From Artemisia argyi (taxonomy: Eukaryota; Streptophyta; Magnoliopsida; Asterales; Asteraceae): a stretch of DNA of 64,000 bases. The translations under genes were made by a program, and so were the position numbers. How positions within the stretch are numbered: the first letter of the stretch is position 1; the number at the start of each line of letters is the position of its first letter. The notes beneath the pieces were generated by a model, which was not told the DNA's origin, made no database searches, and saw only the letters and a program-made list of their open reading frames with translations. Below are positions 10,626 to 21,743 of the stretch, piece by piece. The DNA lies in assembly GCA_030686995.1 (NCBI GenBank), contig CM060704.1:110428542-110492541 (forward strand). Reading direction: 5' to 3'.

Positions 10626-11137
10626 TACTACCGTACCAAAAAAGAAAATGGGCTTTGGTGCGGTTTTGAAACCGTAGCAGAAAATTAGTATTTGGTGCGG
10701 TTTTCTTAATAACCGTACCAAATGTCTTCAATATAAACGCCCCAAATATTTCTTTTCTGGTGCGGTTTTCTTAATAACCGTACCAAATGTCTTTCCAAAA
10801 ATTTCTTTTCTGGTACGGTTTCTTAATAAACCGCACCTAAAAACTGTTTTTTAAAAAAAAATATTATTTTCCAAAACCTGTATCCAAACACTACCATAAA
10901 CGTGTATCCAAACACTACCAAAAACCTGTACCATAATCGTTTCCGCAGCAGACCCAACATTTCAACATGCACAAACAATACTTAACAAACTTAACATTTT
11001 ATATTAATATCAACCAACGCAACCATCTGAGTTACACAAAAGTGTTATCATCGTTTAAACGTCATCATCACCAAAATATAAAAGTATTATCCATTACAAT
11101 CGTTATACGTCATCATCACCAAAATATAAAACCTGGA

Positions 11138-11254
11138 CTACTGGGGAGCCGTTGTATCTAAAGGAAGTACAACATCCCTATAAAACTCGTTCAGTATTAG
11201 ATTAGCCACTTGGTCGATCTCCCGCGGTTGTAAACGGCGTGTATCATTCCAAAG
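11138..11254 (-). pseudogene. Terminal-exon-like coding relic inside the CACTA element
   Basis: On the minus strand a stretch after a TTTTTGTAG splice-acceptor-like sequence reads 38 codons without a stop (LWNDTRRLQPREIDQVANLI at the start) to a TAG at 11138-11140. It looks like the last exon of a protein, possibly from the parent autonomous CACTA element, but I do not recognise the family with confidence. The upstream exons are absent. Confidence 0.4.
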
Positions 11255-11654
11255 CTACAAAAACAAATATAGATATAATTAGTCATATTTTTTCGCAATA
11301 AAACCAACAAAGTTCAAATCGGGTTATAATCAAATGGCTCAAATCGGGTTATGATCCTACACCTGGTATTATCTAAAGTCAAATAGAAAGGAAACAAGTC
11401 AAATGGGCTGAAAGTCGCCAAATAAAACATCGTAAATCAAAGTCACATGTCTGCAAGCATTTGAGAAATCAATAAAACATAGAAAAACGCCATTCTAACT
11501 GTTAAACAAGCCAAAGTTCCATACTCCAACTTATAATCCATCCAAGCCTAAACTTAACCAAAAATCCACTAATGTGTCCAAAATAAGCGCAAGCCACAAA
11601 AGTCACATACGCCGGCACTAAAGCTAAAATCAAACACAATACACACTTATATAT

Positions 11655-11845
11655 ACTGAAAAATTAGCAATCAAGCACCCCAATGTATATGCTGAAAAAT
11701 CAGCATGCAAACACCCTTGTATATGCTGAAAATCAGCATACAAACACTACTATAAGTGCAAAAAATTGAGCATGTAAACACTCTTCTAAGTGCAGAAAAT
11801 TCAGCATGCAAACTCTTATTAAGCGCAGATTTTCAGCATATAATG
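11655..11845. repeat. Minisatellite with built-in hairpins
   Basis: About five diverged units of roughly 40 bp, each containing TGCTGAAAA(A)TCAGCA or a variant, that is, a short inverted repeat, followed by TGCAAACAC(CC). It lies inside the CACTA element. Confidence 0.6.
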
Positions 11846-12055
11846 ACCCATATTAAGTGTACGCATCCTAAATGAGTCAACCCACTATAACGTATACGCA
11901 TCCTAAATGAGACAAAATATTCAAAAGGCAGTCCCAAACGGGGACTGCCCGAAATTAATCTCTATTAGATTAGTTTCGGACGGGTATAACTAATTTCATA
12001 TAAGGATTTATTTATAACATCTAGATGCACACATGTTATACATACACAAATAAAC

Positions 12056-12058
<3 letters not shown>

Positions 12059-12133
<75 letters not shown>
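12059..12133. repeat. (AT)n microsatellite, about 75 bp
   Basis: Uninterrupted AT dinucleotides within the CACTA element. Confidence 0.95.
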
Positions 12134-12135
<2 letters not shown>

Positions 12136-12743
12136 TTTTAGATCTAACAACATAAAGATAAATAATGTTACAAATAACAAAAATTTTTATAAACTCACCT
12201 TGTGATCCAAACTTTTCTAATATGAGTTGAAAGCTCTAATTTGGATACATGATTAAGAAGTTTATACCTATACAAATATGAAAAATATATTAGTTAAGCA
12301 TAACATAAATAAAAATCTAATGAGTAAAAGTAAATAAAAATATAAGTATTACCTATTTTTTTTTTGTAGTTTTGTGAGTTTTAAGATAAATTTATTGTGG
12401 TTGTTGTTGGAGTGTTTAATGTAATAGAAAGATTTGAGTTGAGGATAAGTAAATATGGTGTATTGAATGTTGAATGAGAGTGTGTGTGGGTGCTGGGTGT
12501 TGGGAGGTAGGAGACAAAGACAACATGTGTCCGTTGTGGGGTAGGTAGGATTTTGGATTTTGATTCTGGTGCGGTTTATAAAAAACCGTAGAAAAAAGGA
12601 TAATTTAGTGCGGTTTTTAAAATAACCGTAGCAAAATGGAATAATTTGGTGCGGTTTTAAAAATAACCGTACCTAATAACAAAAACTACATCCATTTACG
12701 TATCTAAGAAGCGTACCAAAACATTTTTTGTGTAGTATTGTAG

Positions 12744-13085
12744 CCACCTATGTGAACTTCACGTCTACGCATTCCTTATCACCTCGCTCAATTACATATG
12801 CTAATACCTTCGACATAACTTAATCATGTCACGCTGACCGTATTAGCTTTATACTTTGCTTAAATAATACTTTAAGCTGTATTTATTGTTTAATGCTTTC
12901 TACTTAACTTCTCTTTTGTACAAACAACCGCATCGCTCTCACAATCAACTGGTACTTATCTCTACACATGCACATGACAAATTGTATAACGCGTCCTAAT
13001 ATGTATTAGCCGTCATCGCTCATAATCACTCATTCTTAACTTACTTATCATCATAACACATTTCATACACATAACTTTTTATAGC
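12744..13085. other. Intergenic sequence, no gene seen
   Basis: Sequence between the CACTA element and the Helitron-like remnant; no open frame or repeat boundary recognised. Confidence 0.4.
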
Positions 13086-13435
13086 AGGGTGTACAACCGC
13101 GCGTTGCAGCGACGGGTACCTGAAATTAAATTTTTCGGGTACTCTGAAATTAAATTTTTCGATGAATCATGTATTTTAGTTTATTACGTTTTTTTTTTTT
13201 TACAATAAATTTACGGATATCAAGAATTTTGTTTAGCCTGTGACCGTTCGGGCTCGAGCCTGTTGGCTCGCGCCCGTTCGGGCTCAAGCCCATTTGACCC
13301 GTTGCACGTTCAGGCTTGAATATTTGTATAATGTGTTTTGTTATTTGTATTAATGACATTTAATGTAGGAATTGTGTTTAATTTGTTTGTATAATATGCT
13401 TGATAATTTGTATTTCTTATATAAGGAGTATTTTA
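13086..13435 (-). mobile_element. Helitron-like remnant
   Basis: Starts with a sequence very like the 3' end of the clean Helitron at 18531: GCAGGGTGTACAACCGCGCG, then TTGCAGCGACGGGTACC, the hairpin-bearing terminus read on the minus strand. The expected CTRR terminus reads CTAT here, so it is altered. A possible 5' end (reverse of TATATAAGGAGTATTTTA) lies near 13435. Inside, ATTTAATGTAGGAATTGTG resembles the repeat units of the other element. No host-gap test is possible, so the boundaries are tentative. Confidence 0.4.
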
Positions 13436-13853
13436 ATAACTGTATTAATTGTATTTACTGACCAGTTAGTTAATTGACTACATTAAATAGCATTAATGTG
13501 GTGTGTTTTTTTTAATATGTGCATTAAAGTAGTGTACACTATGCTTTTTTTTTGTAAGTCTTAAAAAATTACACGCATTGAAAGCTATAATTGTAACAAC
13601 CCAAACTTTTTAAAGACACTTAAATTTCTGTGCTTTTAATTATATGTGTATGCATCTTTCTTATTAAAAAAATATTTTTAGCCTTAAATATTTTAAGACT
13701 TCTAAATATAGCTGTCTTAAATATATTATAAGGTAGTATAAACTAGTTATTAATTCATAACTAACTCATAACAATAGCAAATATGAACATTCTAAATTTA
13801 ATTCATTACGAAATTGCATAATTATAATCATGTTAATTTGGTACCAAGTAATT

Positions 13854-14031
13854 CAGTGACGGAACTAGGGGGTCCCGGGACACCCATGGATTTTTGTTAC
13901 GTAGTGTTAATTTTGTTTAAAAAAAAACTTGATTTTTCTTAAATGCAACCGGTTCATAAAACTTTTCTTTGTAGTATTGTTTTGTTTATTCTAAGTGCAT
14001 CTGGTTATTTTGTGTCCTGATTCCGTCCCTG
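13854..14031. mobile_element. hAT-type MITE, 178 bp
   Basis: Terminal inverted repeats CAGTGACGGAACTAGG (left) and, on the opposite strand, CAGGGACGGAATCAGG (right), with CAGNGACGG at the tips. Flanked by an 8-bp target duplication with one mismatch: AAGTAATT (13846-13853) and AAGTACTT (14032-14039). Both features fit hAT-superfamily MITEs. No coding capacity. Confidence 0.8.
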
Positions 14032-14048
14032 AAGTACTTACCTTCATT

Positions 14049-14140
14049 CAAAGCTAGCAACTTAAGCGTTATCCTTCATTAACATTTCTCCAATCAAAGC
14101 TAGCAACTTAAGCGTTATCCTTCATTAACATTTCTCCAAT
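14049..14140. repeat. Perfect tandem duplication, 46-bp unit, two copies
   Basis: The unit starts CAAAGCTAGCAACTTAAGCG and ends ATTTCTCCAAT; the second copy starts at 14095. No difference was seen between copies. Confidence 0.9.
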
Positions 14141-14422
14141 TTTTTCAATACCAAGAATCATTTCTCCAATGTTAATTAAACACCCTTATAGAACCATGTC
14201 ACTTACTTTTAAAATCCTCTACGTATCCCATCATAATTAACAAAGAAGATGATGGTGTTTCCATCATCTAACCATAGTCGATCTAATCATCAATTTAACT
14301 TAAACATATGTTTACCCAAAACCCCCAAATCATACATGAACCCTAATTTGTGAAAATTCAAATTAAGCTTTCTTACATAGGGATTATCACATTAATCACT
14401 AAACACTTGTCAAGGGGAACTA

Positions 14423-16480
14423 GGGGTAACAATGTTGCCTAACAAATACTCAAACTAATTTGTAATTAGTCAATAGAATCAATACAACACTTTTCATGCC
14501 TAATCATGCCTAACTACTTATTTTTAGTGACAATGTGATGCCTAACCATGTCTAAACTTTTTATTTTTTTATTTTTAAAATTCATAATTATATTTACAAT
14601 TTAATTAAAAACATCAAATTTCATTATTATTCAAATAAAAGTTACATAATACTTAGGAAAAAAAAATTAAAAAAAAATTAAAAATAGGAAATGACTAGTC
14701 ATCGAGGTATGGTAAGTCTTGCGCCGCTAAGTGCTCCGTAAGATCATATTAAAGGTGGTTATGAATATCTTCGTCGAGTAACTCTAGCACACTATCGTCA
14801 TAAACTGGCGTGACCGGCTGATCCATTATATGAACCGGTGATATTGCCACACCATCGTCTTTTAAAATCATATTGCCCAGTACAATACACGTATAAACGA
14901 TTTGTCGAATATTTGCGACGGTCATAGGTCGTAGAGGACGACTGAGAGTAAACCATTTTCCCTTCAAACGACCAAAAGCTCGCTCGACATCCTTTCTTGC
15001 AGACTCTTGTAGCTTCTTGAACTTCTTTTCCTTCGGGTTAGCGGGATACGGATATGCTTTAACAAGAGTTGAATACTTAGGATAGATTCCATCGGCAAGA
15101 TAATATCCACGTTTGTAGAGACGTCCACGTAAATAAAATGAACTGTTTGGCGCCGTACCATTTCGCTCGGTAATATATAATGGAGACTGATTCAAAACAT
15201 TGATATCGTTGTTTGAGCCGGGCGGACCAAAAAACGAATGCCAAATCCACAAATCATATGAAGTCGTCGCTTCAAGCATAATAGTCGGGTATTGGTGATC
15301 ACCTCTCTTATATTGGCCTTTCAAATATTTAGGACAATTTCACCAAGTGAGATGTGTACAATCAATGCTACCAAGCATTCCAGGAATGTGATGTTTTTCT
15401 TCATGTACTTCGAATAACCGTGCAATGTCATGGGTTGTGGGCCAACATAAGAACTCTCGACCGTATAACTTTATAATCGCATCGCAAAATTTATCAAGAC
15501 ATTCACCTAGAAAAAACGACAACTTTTAATATAAGAAAATAAATAACGAAATATCATTTTATAAAACAAAAAACAAAAATATTTTTAAAAAGACAATTCC
15601 GAAATATTTTTTGTACAAAAAAACATTTAAAAAAAAATGAATAACGAATAAAAAAAATTAATAACAAATAAAAAATATTTAATAACGAAAAAAAGTAATA
15701 ATGAATAAAAAAAATTAATAATAACCTGAAGTTCTTCGTGCCATGTTTAAATAGTCATCGAATCTATCTGGAGGTTCACCCATTGCGAGTTGCCGTATTG
15801 CCGATGTGCGTTTTTGTAACGGCGTGAAACTAATCTTTCTAAACGCGTCTTGGCCCTCTTGAAACCATTCGAATTGCGCTTCAATGTCACCAACTATTTT
15901 TAAAAACAATCTTTTACTCATACGAAAACGATCACGAAAAACATCTTCGTTAGACTTTGGTTGTTCAACGAAATAGTCATTCAATAGATTTTCTAAAGCT
16001 TTATCACGAAAACGTTTTACATAACCATGGATGAAGGTAGAGCTTGCCGTGTCTTCAAGAGCTTCGTACGCGGCTAAAAAGGTTTCGATTGTACTACCGG
16101 ATAACCATTCTTCGGATGAGTCGGGGGGAATAATTATCTCGTTTGAGGATGAACAAGATGATGACATGGTTACTAGAATGTAAATTGTATGTGTGATTTG
16201 ATATTAGTTTAGATGTGAAAATAAAAAGAAAAATGGTGAGTATTTAAAGGAATTTTTTTTTTTTTTTTTTTTTTTTTTTATTTATTTTTTTTTTGGAAAA
16301 AGTCCCAAACGGTCGAATAATAAATGGGTCCAACGTTCCAATTTCTGAATGTTCCTTTCTTTACCGATCGGTGATGTTCACCGCTTGGCTTGCCGATTCT
16401 TTCATGCCGACATGGAGGCAATGGGCATGCCGAGCCTTGCCGACTCTTGCCGATGGAACACCGAGTACGATGCCACCCCC
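14423..16480 (-). mobile_element. PIF/Harbinger-type transposon (probable limits)
   Basis: The transposase gene (14749-16167) is flanked by candidate ends: GGGGTAACAATG on the left and, on the opposite strand, GGGGGTGGCATCG on the right. The right end is followed by TTA, the usual target triplet, while the left is preceded by CTA. The inverted repeats match only in part, so the limits are uncertain. Repeated TTGCCGA motifs fill the right subterminal region (16370-16460). The second Harbinger protein (Myb-like) is not seen. Confidence 0.45.
14749..16167 (-). pseudogene. PIF/Harbinger transposase (DDE nuclease), two exons, one nonsense codon
   Basis: Exon 1 (16167 to 15726) encodes an acidic start and the helical N-terminal region. 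An intron with GT at 15725-15724 and AG at 15508-15507 joins in frame to exon 2 (15506 to 14749). Exon 2 holds the nuclease core: first Asp in [10 protein letters not shown], second in GSNNDINVL, and the acidic third position in [15 protein letters not shown], so the catalytic triad looks complete. The protein would excise and insert the transposon DNA. One in-frame TGA (15342-15340), right after the first catalytic motif, breaks it; apart from this the frame is open to the end. A CGA-to-TGA change would explain it. It could also be a young inactive copy or, less likely, be rescued by readthrough. Confidence 0.85.
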
Positions 16481-16483
16481 TTA

Positions 16484-16689
16484 AGGGTGCATTTCTTTTT
16501 TCTTTATGGGAATAAAATGGTAAGACTCACTTATTTAATAATATTTCTTTATTGAGTTTGACCCACTTATTTTTGTTACTAAACAAATATGAAGACTTCC
16601 CCAACAAGTGATTTTAACAGACGATGGTCCTCACATATTTTATAAGTCACTTAATGTAGAAATAAAAAGAAGGCCTAAGGCATAGCTGG
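16484..16689. other. Short spacer, no feature seen
   Basis: Sequence between the Harbinger end and the LINE remnant. Confidence 0.35.
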
Positions 16690-16751
16690 TAAGACGATTT
16701 GGACAAGACTTTTTCGCTCTATAGTCAAAGGAAAGAGAAAGTGGTGTGAAT

Positions 16752-17735
16752 ATGGCAACCACCACTGAGGAGGACGGTGGGCATGCAAATGAAGGATGGA
16801 AAAAGGCAATGAGAAGGAATTAAGGAAAACACATAGTCAACACATAAACAACACTACAATTTCATACTTCTTCACATATATACTGACGGGATGGAACGAG
16901 ACAACACTTTGGAAGATGTTCGCCTAGCATGGGAAGATTATGGATGTCTATTTAGCAAAAAAGACTACCGTCAATGGCAAAGCTTTTGGGTTTTCTCGAT
17001 TCACCAACATACAAAATACAAAAGCATTAGAAAACAGCCACAACACAATTTACCTCGGAAACTTTCGTCTTAAGGCAAAGATAGCACGCTACCAACAAAA
17101 TCACAACAAACACAATGCGCAGGTTATCCCGCCTACGACCACCACTAAACGTTCACACCCAACCAATACCACCACTAAACCTTCACACCGAATCAATACC
17201 ACCACTGAACCTCTACACCCAATTAACACCACAACCAAACAACACAACGGAAGCTATGTCGAAATTCTCTCTGGAACACAACTACCCAAACAACCACTTC
17301 CCATACCCATCACCATTCACCCTTGTCCCGACCTCATAACTACCCTAACCCACCCGATAATTGGAGAACTCCATTCCATCGATACCCTCCCTAACCTTCA
17401 TATCATTTGTTAAGAGAACGAGTTGCCAAACATCCGTCTCAAGTATCTAGGAGGGCTTAATGTCCTTCTTAAACTACAACCCGACACCCCAATGACTAAT
17501 ATCATCAAACACCCATCGTTAACACCATGCTTTAAAACCATTGTTCCGTGGTACAACAAATTCCACATCGATTGTAGACTGGCTTGGATTTTAGTGGAGG
17601 GTCTACTCCCACATGCTTGGCATGAAGCAGCTTTTACTCAAAACATCGGCCTCGTAGGTGTAATCATATTCCTGGAAAAATGTGACGAAAAGAGTAACAA
17701 CTAGGTCGCCGGTAAAGTGTGCATATGAACAAAAC
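16752..17735 (+). pseudogene. LINE ORF1 relic (RNA-binding protein)
   Basis: Starts at an ATG reading MATTTEEDGGHANEGWKKAM, then a stop. An RRM-type domain follows in two frames (about 16870-17090): a TLEDVRLAWEDYG part and KAFGFSRFTNIQNTKALEN with the RNP1-like GFSRF core. A Thr/Pro/His-rich linker (17110-17230) with repeated NTTTKP-type units comes next. A DUF4283-like part (17560-17735) reads AWILVEGLLPHAWHEAAF. ORF1 proteins coat LINE RNA. Frameshifts and stops make it non-functional. Confidence 0.7.
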
Positions 17736-18530
17736 AATTCAAATTAGCAAGAATTGCATAAGGAGCTCTCGGGTTTAGGCATACACCTTCACTTGATTTT
17801 CTCAAAGAAGGTAGGTGATGGGTCTACGTTTAAATTTTGGATTGACTCTTGGTTTGGTGAGATTGACTTCAAAACTAAATTTCCTAGAATCCATTCACTA
17901 GATAAAAACCGAATGTGCTCCATAAACGAGAGATGTAATACTTCAAATGGGCCTTTTTCACGTTGTTGGGCTTAGAGGCATGTACCACGATATGGGCCCG
18001 AAAGAGACCAACTAAATTCTTTTTGGAACTTATTAAAGATTTCAAAACAAATGAATCTAAAGACACTTGGAAATGCAGCTTAGACTCTTCTAAGACTTAT
18101 AATGTCAACTCAATGAAGAGACTTATTGAGAAGTTCACAGTACCAGTTGTGGATGAAAAATTTGGTGGAACAAGTTAATTCCTATTAAAGTGAATATTCA
18201 CACCTGGCGTTTGTGCAATGATCGTTTAGCAACTGGATGCAACCTTGATCACCGTGGCATAGATATATATTTGGTTCGTTGACCGGTTTGTGATCAAACA
18301 ATGGAGGACTCACAATACCTTTTTGTTGACTGTCGAATCGCTACCGACCTTTGGTCTATGGTTAAAAGATGGTGAAGCTTGGAAGATTACCCAAAGGATC
18401 TCGTTATTCTTATTACATGGGGTGACTCGGTATCATTAAATACGTTGGAAAAATCATGTTTTGATGCGGTTGTTTAAACAACGTGTTGGATCATTTGATG
18501 ATATCGAAACCATTTGTGTTTTGATTCCTA

Positions 18531-19198
18531 CTAGCAGGGTACTCGCGCGTTGCAGCGGCGGGTACCCTGAAATAAAATTTTTTAATGGAATTAATAAAAA
18601 TGTCACGGGATGTCATTCTGACACCTAAATTTGCTTGGTCACAGCTTTGTGTATCGAGTCGAGTCTTGGTCACAGGTTCATGTCTAGGTTAAGATGGAGG
18701 GTTGTACATTGTGTTTAAATGATTGTTATATTTAGTGTAGGGGTGTTTTTAATGCTATTAATGTAGAATGAGGGTTGTACATTGTGTTTAAATGATTGTA
18801 ATATGGGGTGTAGGGATGTTTTTAATGCTATTAATGTAGAATAAGGGCTGTACATTGTGTTTAAATGGTTGTACTATTGGGTGTAGGGGTGTTTTTAATG
18901 CTATTAATGTAATATCGGGTATAGGGGTGTTTTTAATGCTATTAATGTAGAATGAGGGTTGTACATTGTGTTTAAATAATTGTAATATTTGGTGTAGGGG
19001 TGTTTTTAATGCTATTAATGTAGAATTCTAAGGAAAGTGGTCTGAATTTCGATTCATGCTAGTTTTTGTTGTACACAATGCTTTGGTTGTTGTAATTATG
19101 AAAATTACTTGCTTTAAAGTGTTGTAAACCATGCATCATTTTATGTACATCTGAATTTTTTTGAGAGAGAGTCCTTCCTTAATTATAAGTAGTATAGA
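18531..19198 (-). mobile_element. Non-autonomous Helitron, 668 bp, inserted in the LINE
   Basis: On the minus strand it begins TCTATACTACTTATAA (5' TC) and ends with a GC-rich hairpin and CTAG (3' CTRR rule). It sits between host A (18530) and host T (19199), as Helitrons do, with no target duplication. The hairpin arms are GGTACCCGC and GCGAGTACC. Taking it out joins the flanking LINE coding sequence in frame, which confirms both ends. It carries a 73-bp minisatellite and no gene for Rep/helicase. Confidence 0.88.
18700..19026. repeat. 73-bp minisatellite inside the Helitron
   Basis: Four near-complete units and one shortened unit. Unit start GGTTGTACATTGTGTTTAAA, unit end GCTATTAATGTAGAATGAG; starts at 18700, 18773, 18846 and 18957, with the short unit from about 18910. 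Confidence 0.9.
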
Positions 19199-19428
19199 TA
19201 CTCCTAGGAAAGACATACTAGGTGAGGAGATTAAAGTCCTCTCTCATACTTGGATTGTTCATAGACATAGGCATTTTAAATCCAATTGGATTGATTGGAT
19301 CAATGATCCCAAAATTGCTTGTAAAAACATAATGTAATCTCGTTTCTCCTCTAGCATATTTCTAGAGTGTTATAAATAAATAGCCGTTCAAAAAAAAAAA
19401 AAAAAAAAAAAAAAAAAGAAAAAAAAAG

Positions 19429-19868
<440 letters not shown>

Positions 19869-21743
19869 TTAATCTTGATCGTTGCTTTGTCCTAAATCTT
19901 GAACTCCGAGCATTTGTCGCATTGTCACGAACTTCAATCTTGGTAGAGCCTTCCTAAGAATATCTGCTCTTTGTAGTTCTCCGCTGATGTGTTCCACATT
20001 GATGTGCCCTTTCTCAACGCATTCTCGAATGAAATGATAGCGAATATCGATGTGCTTGCTTCTTCCATGAAAAACTGGGTTCTTGACGAGTGCTATCGCT
20101 GAAATGTTGTCTACCTTAAGCGTTATCCTTTTCTCTTCCCATCCAGTTAATTCACTAAGTAGTCGTTTTATCCATAAGGCTTGACATGCTGCTGCAGTAG
20201 CCACCATGAATTCTGATTCACATGATGATAGCGCCACTGTTGGTTGCTTCTGAGTACACCAGGTAATAGGTGATTCTCTGAAATAAAATACTATCCCAGT
20301 AGTTCCTTTTCTTTGATCAGTGTTGATTCCATAACTACTGTCACTGTAACCTGTAATCTTGCAGCCGCCTTCTTTCTTGTATATTATTCCATGCTCCTTT
20401 GCTCCTTTGATGTATCGGATTACTTGTTTTACCGCCTTCAAGTGATGATCCTTCGGGTCTTGCATGAATCTGCTTAGTAGTCCAACTGAGTAACTAAGAT
20501 CAGGTCTTGTATGTAGTAAGCACCTGAAACTTCCAATTAAGCTTCTATAATAAGTTACATCAACTGAGTTTCCATCTTCCGCCTTGACCAACTTAATACC
20601 GGGATCCATTGGTATCTTCGTATCAATACTATCCGTCATACCTGTTTTCTTCAAGATCTTGTTTATATAACCTGTTTGCTTGATTGTAATCTCTCCTCCT
20701 GTCTGTTTAACTTATATCCCAAGGTAATAAGCTAACAATCCTAAGTTGCTCATTTCAAATTTTTCTTCCATCTGGGATTTAAATACTTCTATTTCCTTCC
20801 TTGGAGTGCCCGTGATTATCAAATCATCTACATAAACTCCAACTATAATCGTAGAAGTCTTGCTTCTCTTCGTATAAACTGCTTGTTCGAGATTACACTT
20901 CTTAAAATCTAATGACTTTAAGGTTTGATCAAGCTTCACATTCCAAGCTCGAGGTGCTTGTCTTAAGCCATATAACGCTTTAATAAGCTTATAGACTTTC
21001 CCTGAATTTCCTTGTTGAACAAATCCTTCAGGTTGTATAATATATACTTCTTCCTTTAAGTCTCCATGTAAAAATGTTGATTTGCTAATGCTAATATCAA
21101 CCGAGTCATCTCTATCCGAGCAACTGGTGCAAATACCTCATCGAAGTCTATTCCTTGTTCTTGTACATAACCTTTTGCTACTAACCATGCCTTGTATTTG
21201 ATGATCCTTCTTTTTGCATCCCTCTTGGTCTTGTAAACCCATTTCAGTCCTATTTCCTTCTGATTTTCTTGCAATGTAGTAAGAGTCCATGTGTTATTCT
21301 TGTTGATTGATCCAATTCAATCTCCATGGCCTCAATCCATTTCTTGTCTACCGATGCTTCCTTGTAGTTACGGGGTTTTTCTTTAGTGAAAAATAGACTT
21401 TCAGCTTCCACTTCACGTGCATTCTCATATATATTCGTTATATTCTTGAAACCTCGTACTGGTGTATTATCAAAATCATTTCTTGAGCTTCCTAATGAGC
21501 TAAATGTAGCTTCTTCTCTTCATCTGAGTGTGGGTTGTAAGTGTATGTCGGTGGTGTGACTGGTGAATCTGGATCTCGAATCTGATCCTATTCCTGATGT
21601 GTATTATCATTGATTTCTATGTTGATTGGTGTAGTGTTCTCATTGTCAACTCCTTCTACCACAAAACTAGCCCAAAATGTGTCTTGTATACTTGCATCCT
21701 CTTCATCTTTATCCCAGTCCCATGGTTTCATTTCTGTGGGAAA
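19869..21743 (-). pseudogene. Ty1-copia pol remnant (RT and RNase H)
   Basis: Minus strand. From 21743 a degenerate post-integrase linker leads into the reverse transcriptase start ([12 protein letters not shown] at 21240; [20 protein letters not shown] near 21150), then the catalytic YVDDLIITG near 20830. RNase H follows (ALSSCESEF near 20220; HIDIRYHFIRE near 20040) to the stop at 19869. A small internal loss near 21060 shifts the frame, a TAA near 20714 breaks the end of RT, and the linker has several stops. Gag, protease and integrase are missing because another LTR was inserted at 21735. The element cannot encode an enzyme. Confidence 0.88.

Larger units (their letters stand above)
10555..12740. 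mobile_element. Non-autonomous CACTA (En/Spm-type) element, 2186 bp
   Basis: The left end is CACTACTACACAAAAA; the right end on the opposite strand is CAATACTACACAAAAA, one mismatch from it. A perfect 3-bp target duplication TAG flanks the element (10552-10554 and 12741-12743), as expected for CACTA transposons. Both subterminal regions carry many direct and inverted copies of GGTRCGGTTTT, the type of array bound by the TNPA protein in En/Spm. No transposase gene is present, only a short coding relic (11138-11254), so movement would need a relative elsewhere. Confidence 0.92.
17750..19337 (+). pseudogene. LINE ORF2 C-terminal relic (zf-RVT region)
   Basis: Reads GDGSTFKFWIDSW near 17818, typical of the region after reverse transcriptase in plant LINEs. 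It is followed in another frame by KVNIHTWRLCNDRLATG and a CPVC-type zinc motif region (18190-18330) with stops. The last part resumes after the inserted Helitron (19199 onward) as EEIKVLSHTWIVHRHRHFK and ends at TAA 19335-19337. The polymerase core is absent. Removal of the Helitron restores the reading frame across its insertion point. Confidence 0.75.
16690..19428 (+). mobile_element. LINE (L1-type) remnant with poly-A tail
   Basis: An ORF1-like region (RRM domain, then a DUF4283-like part) is followed directly by the C-terminal end of an ORF2 (zf-RVT region), so the reverse transcriptase and endonuclease are missing. The element ends in an A tract (about 19390-19428, with a single G), as target-primed insertions do. 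A Helitron (18531-19198) interrupts it. The 5' limit is approximate and no target duplication was found. Confidence 0.75.

Noticed and set aside
11965..12180. Tyr/Ile repeat frame; likewise 19556-19738.
   Set aside because: Translation of (AT)n microsatellites.
13240..13325. CGTTCGGGCTCRAGCC words as a GC-rich regulatory island.
   Set aside because: Two or three copies inside the Helitron-like remnant; no wider context.
14049..14140. Two 46-bp units as a possible CRISPR-like or satellite array.
   Set aside because: Only two directly adjoining copies without spacers in a plant genome; a simple tandem duplication.
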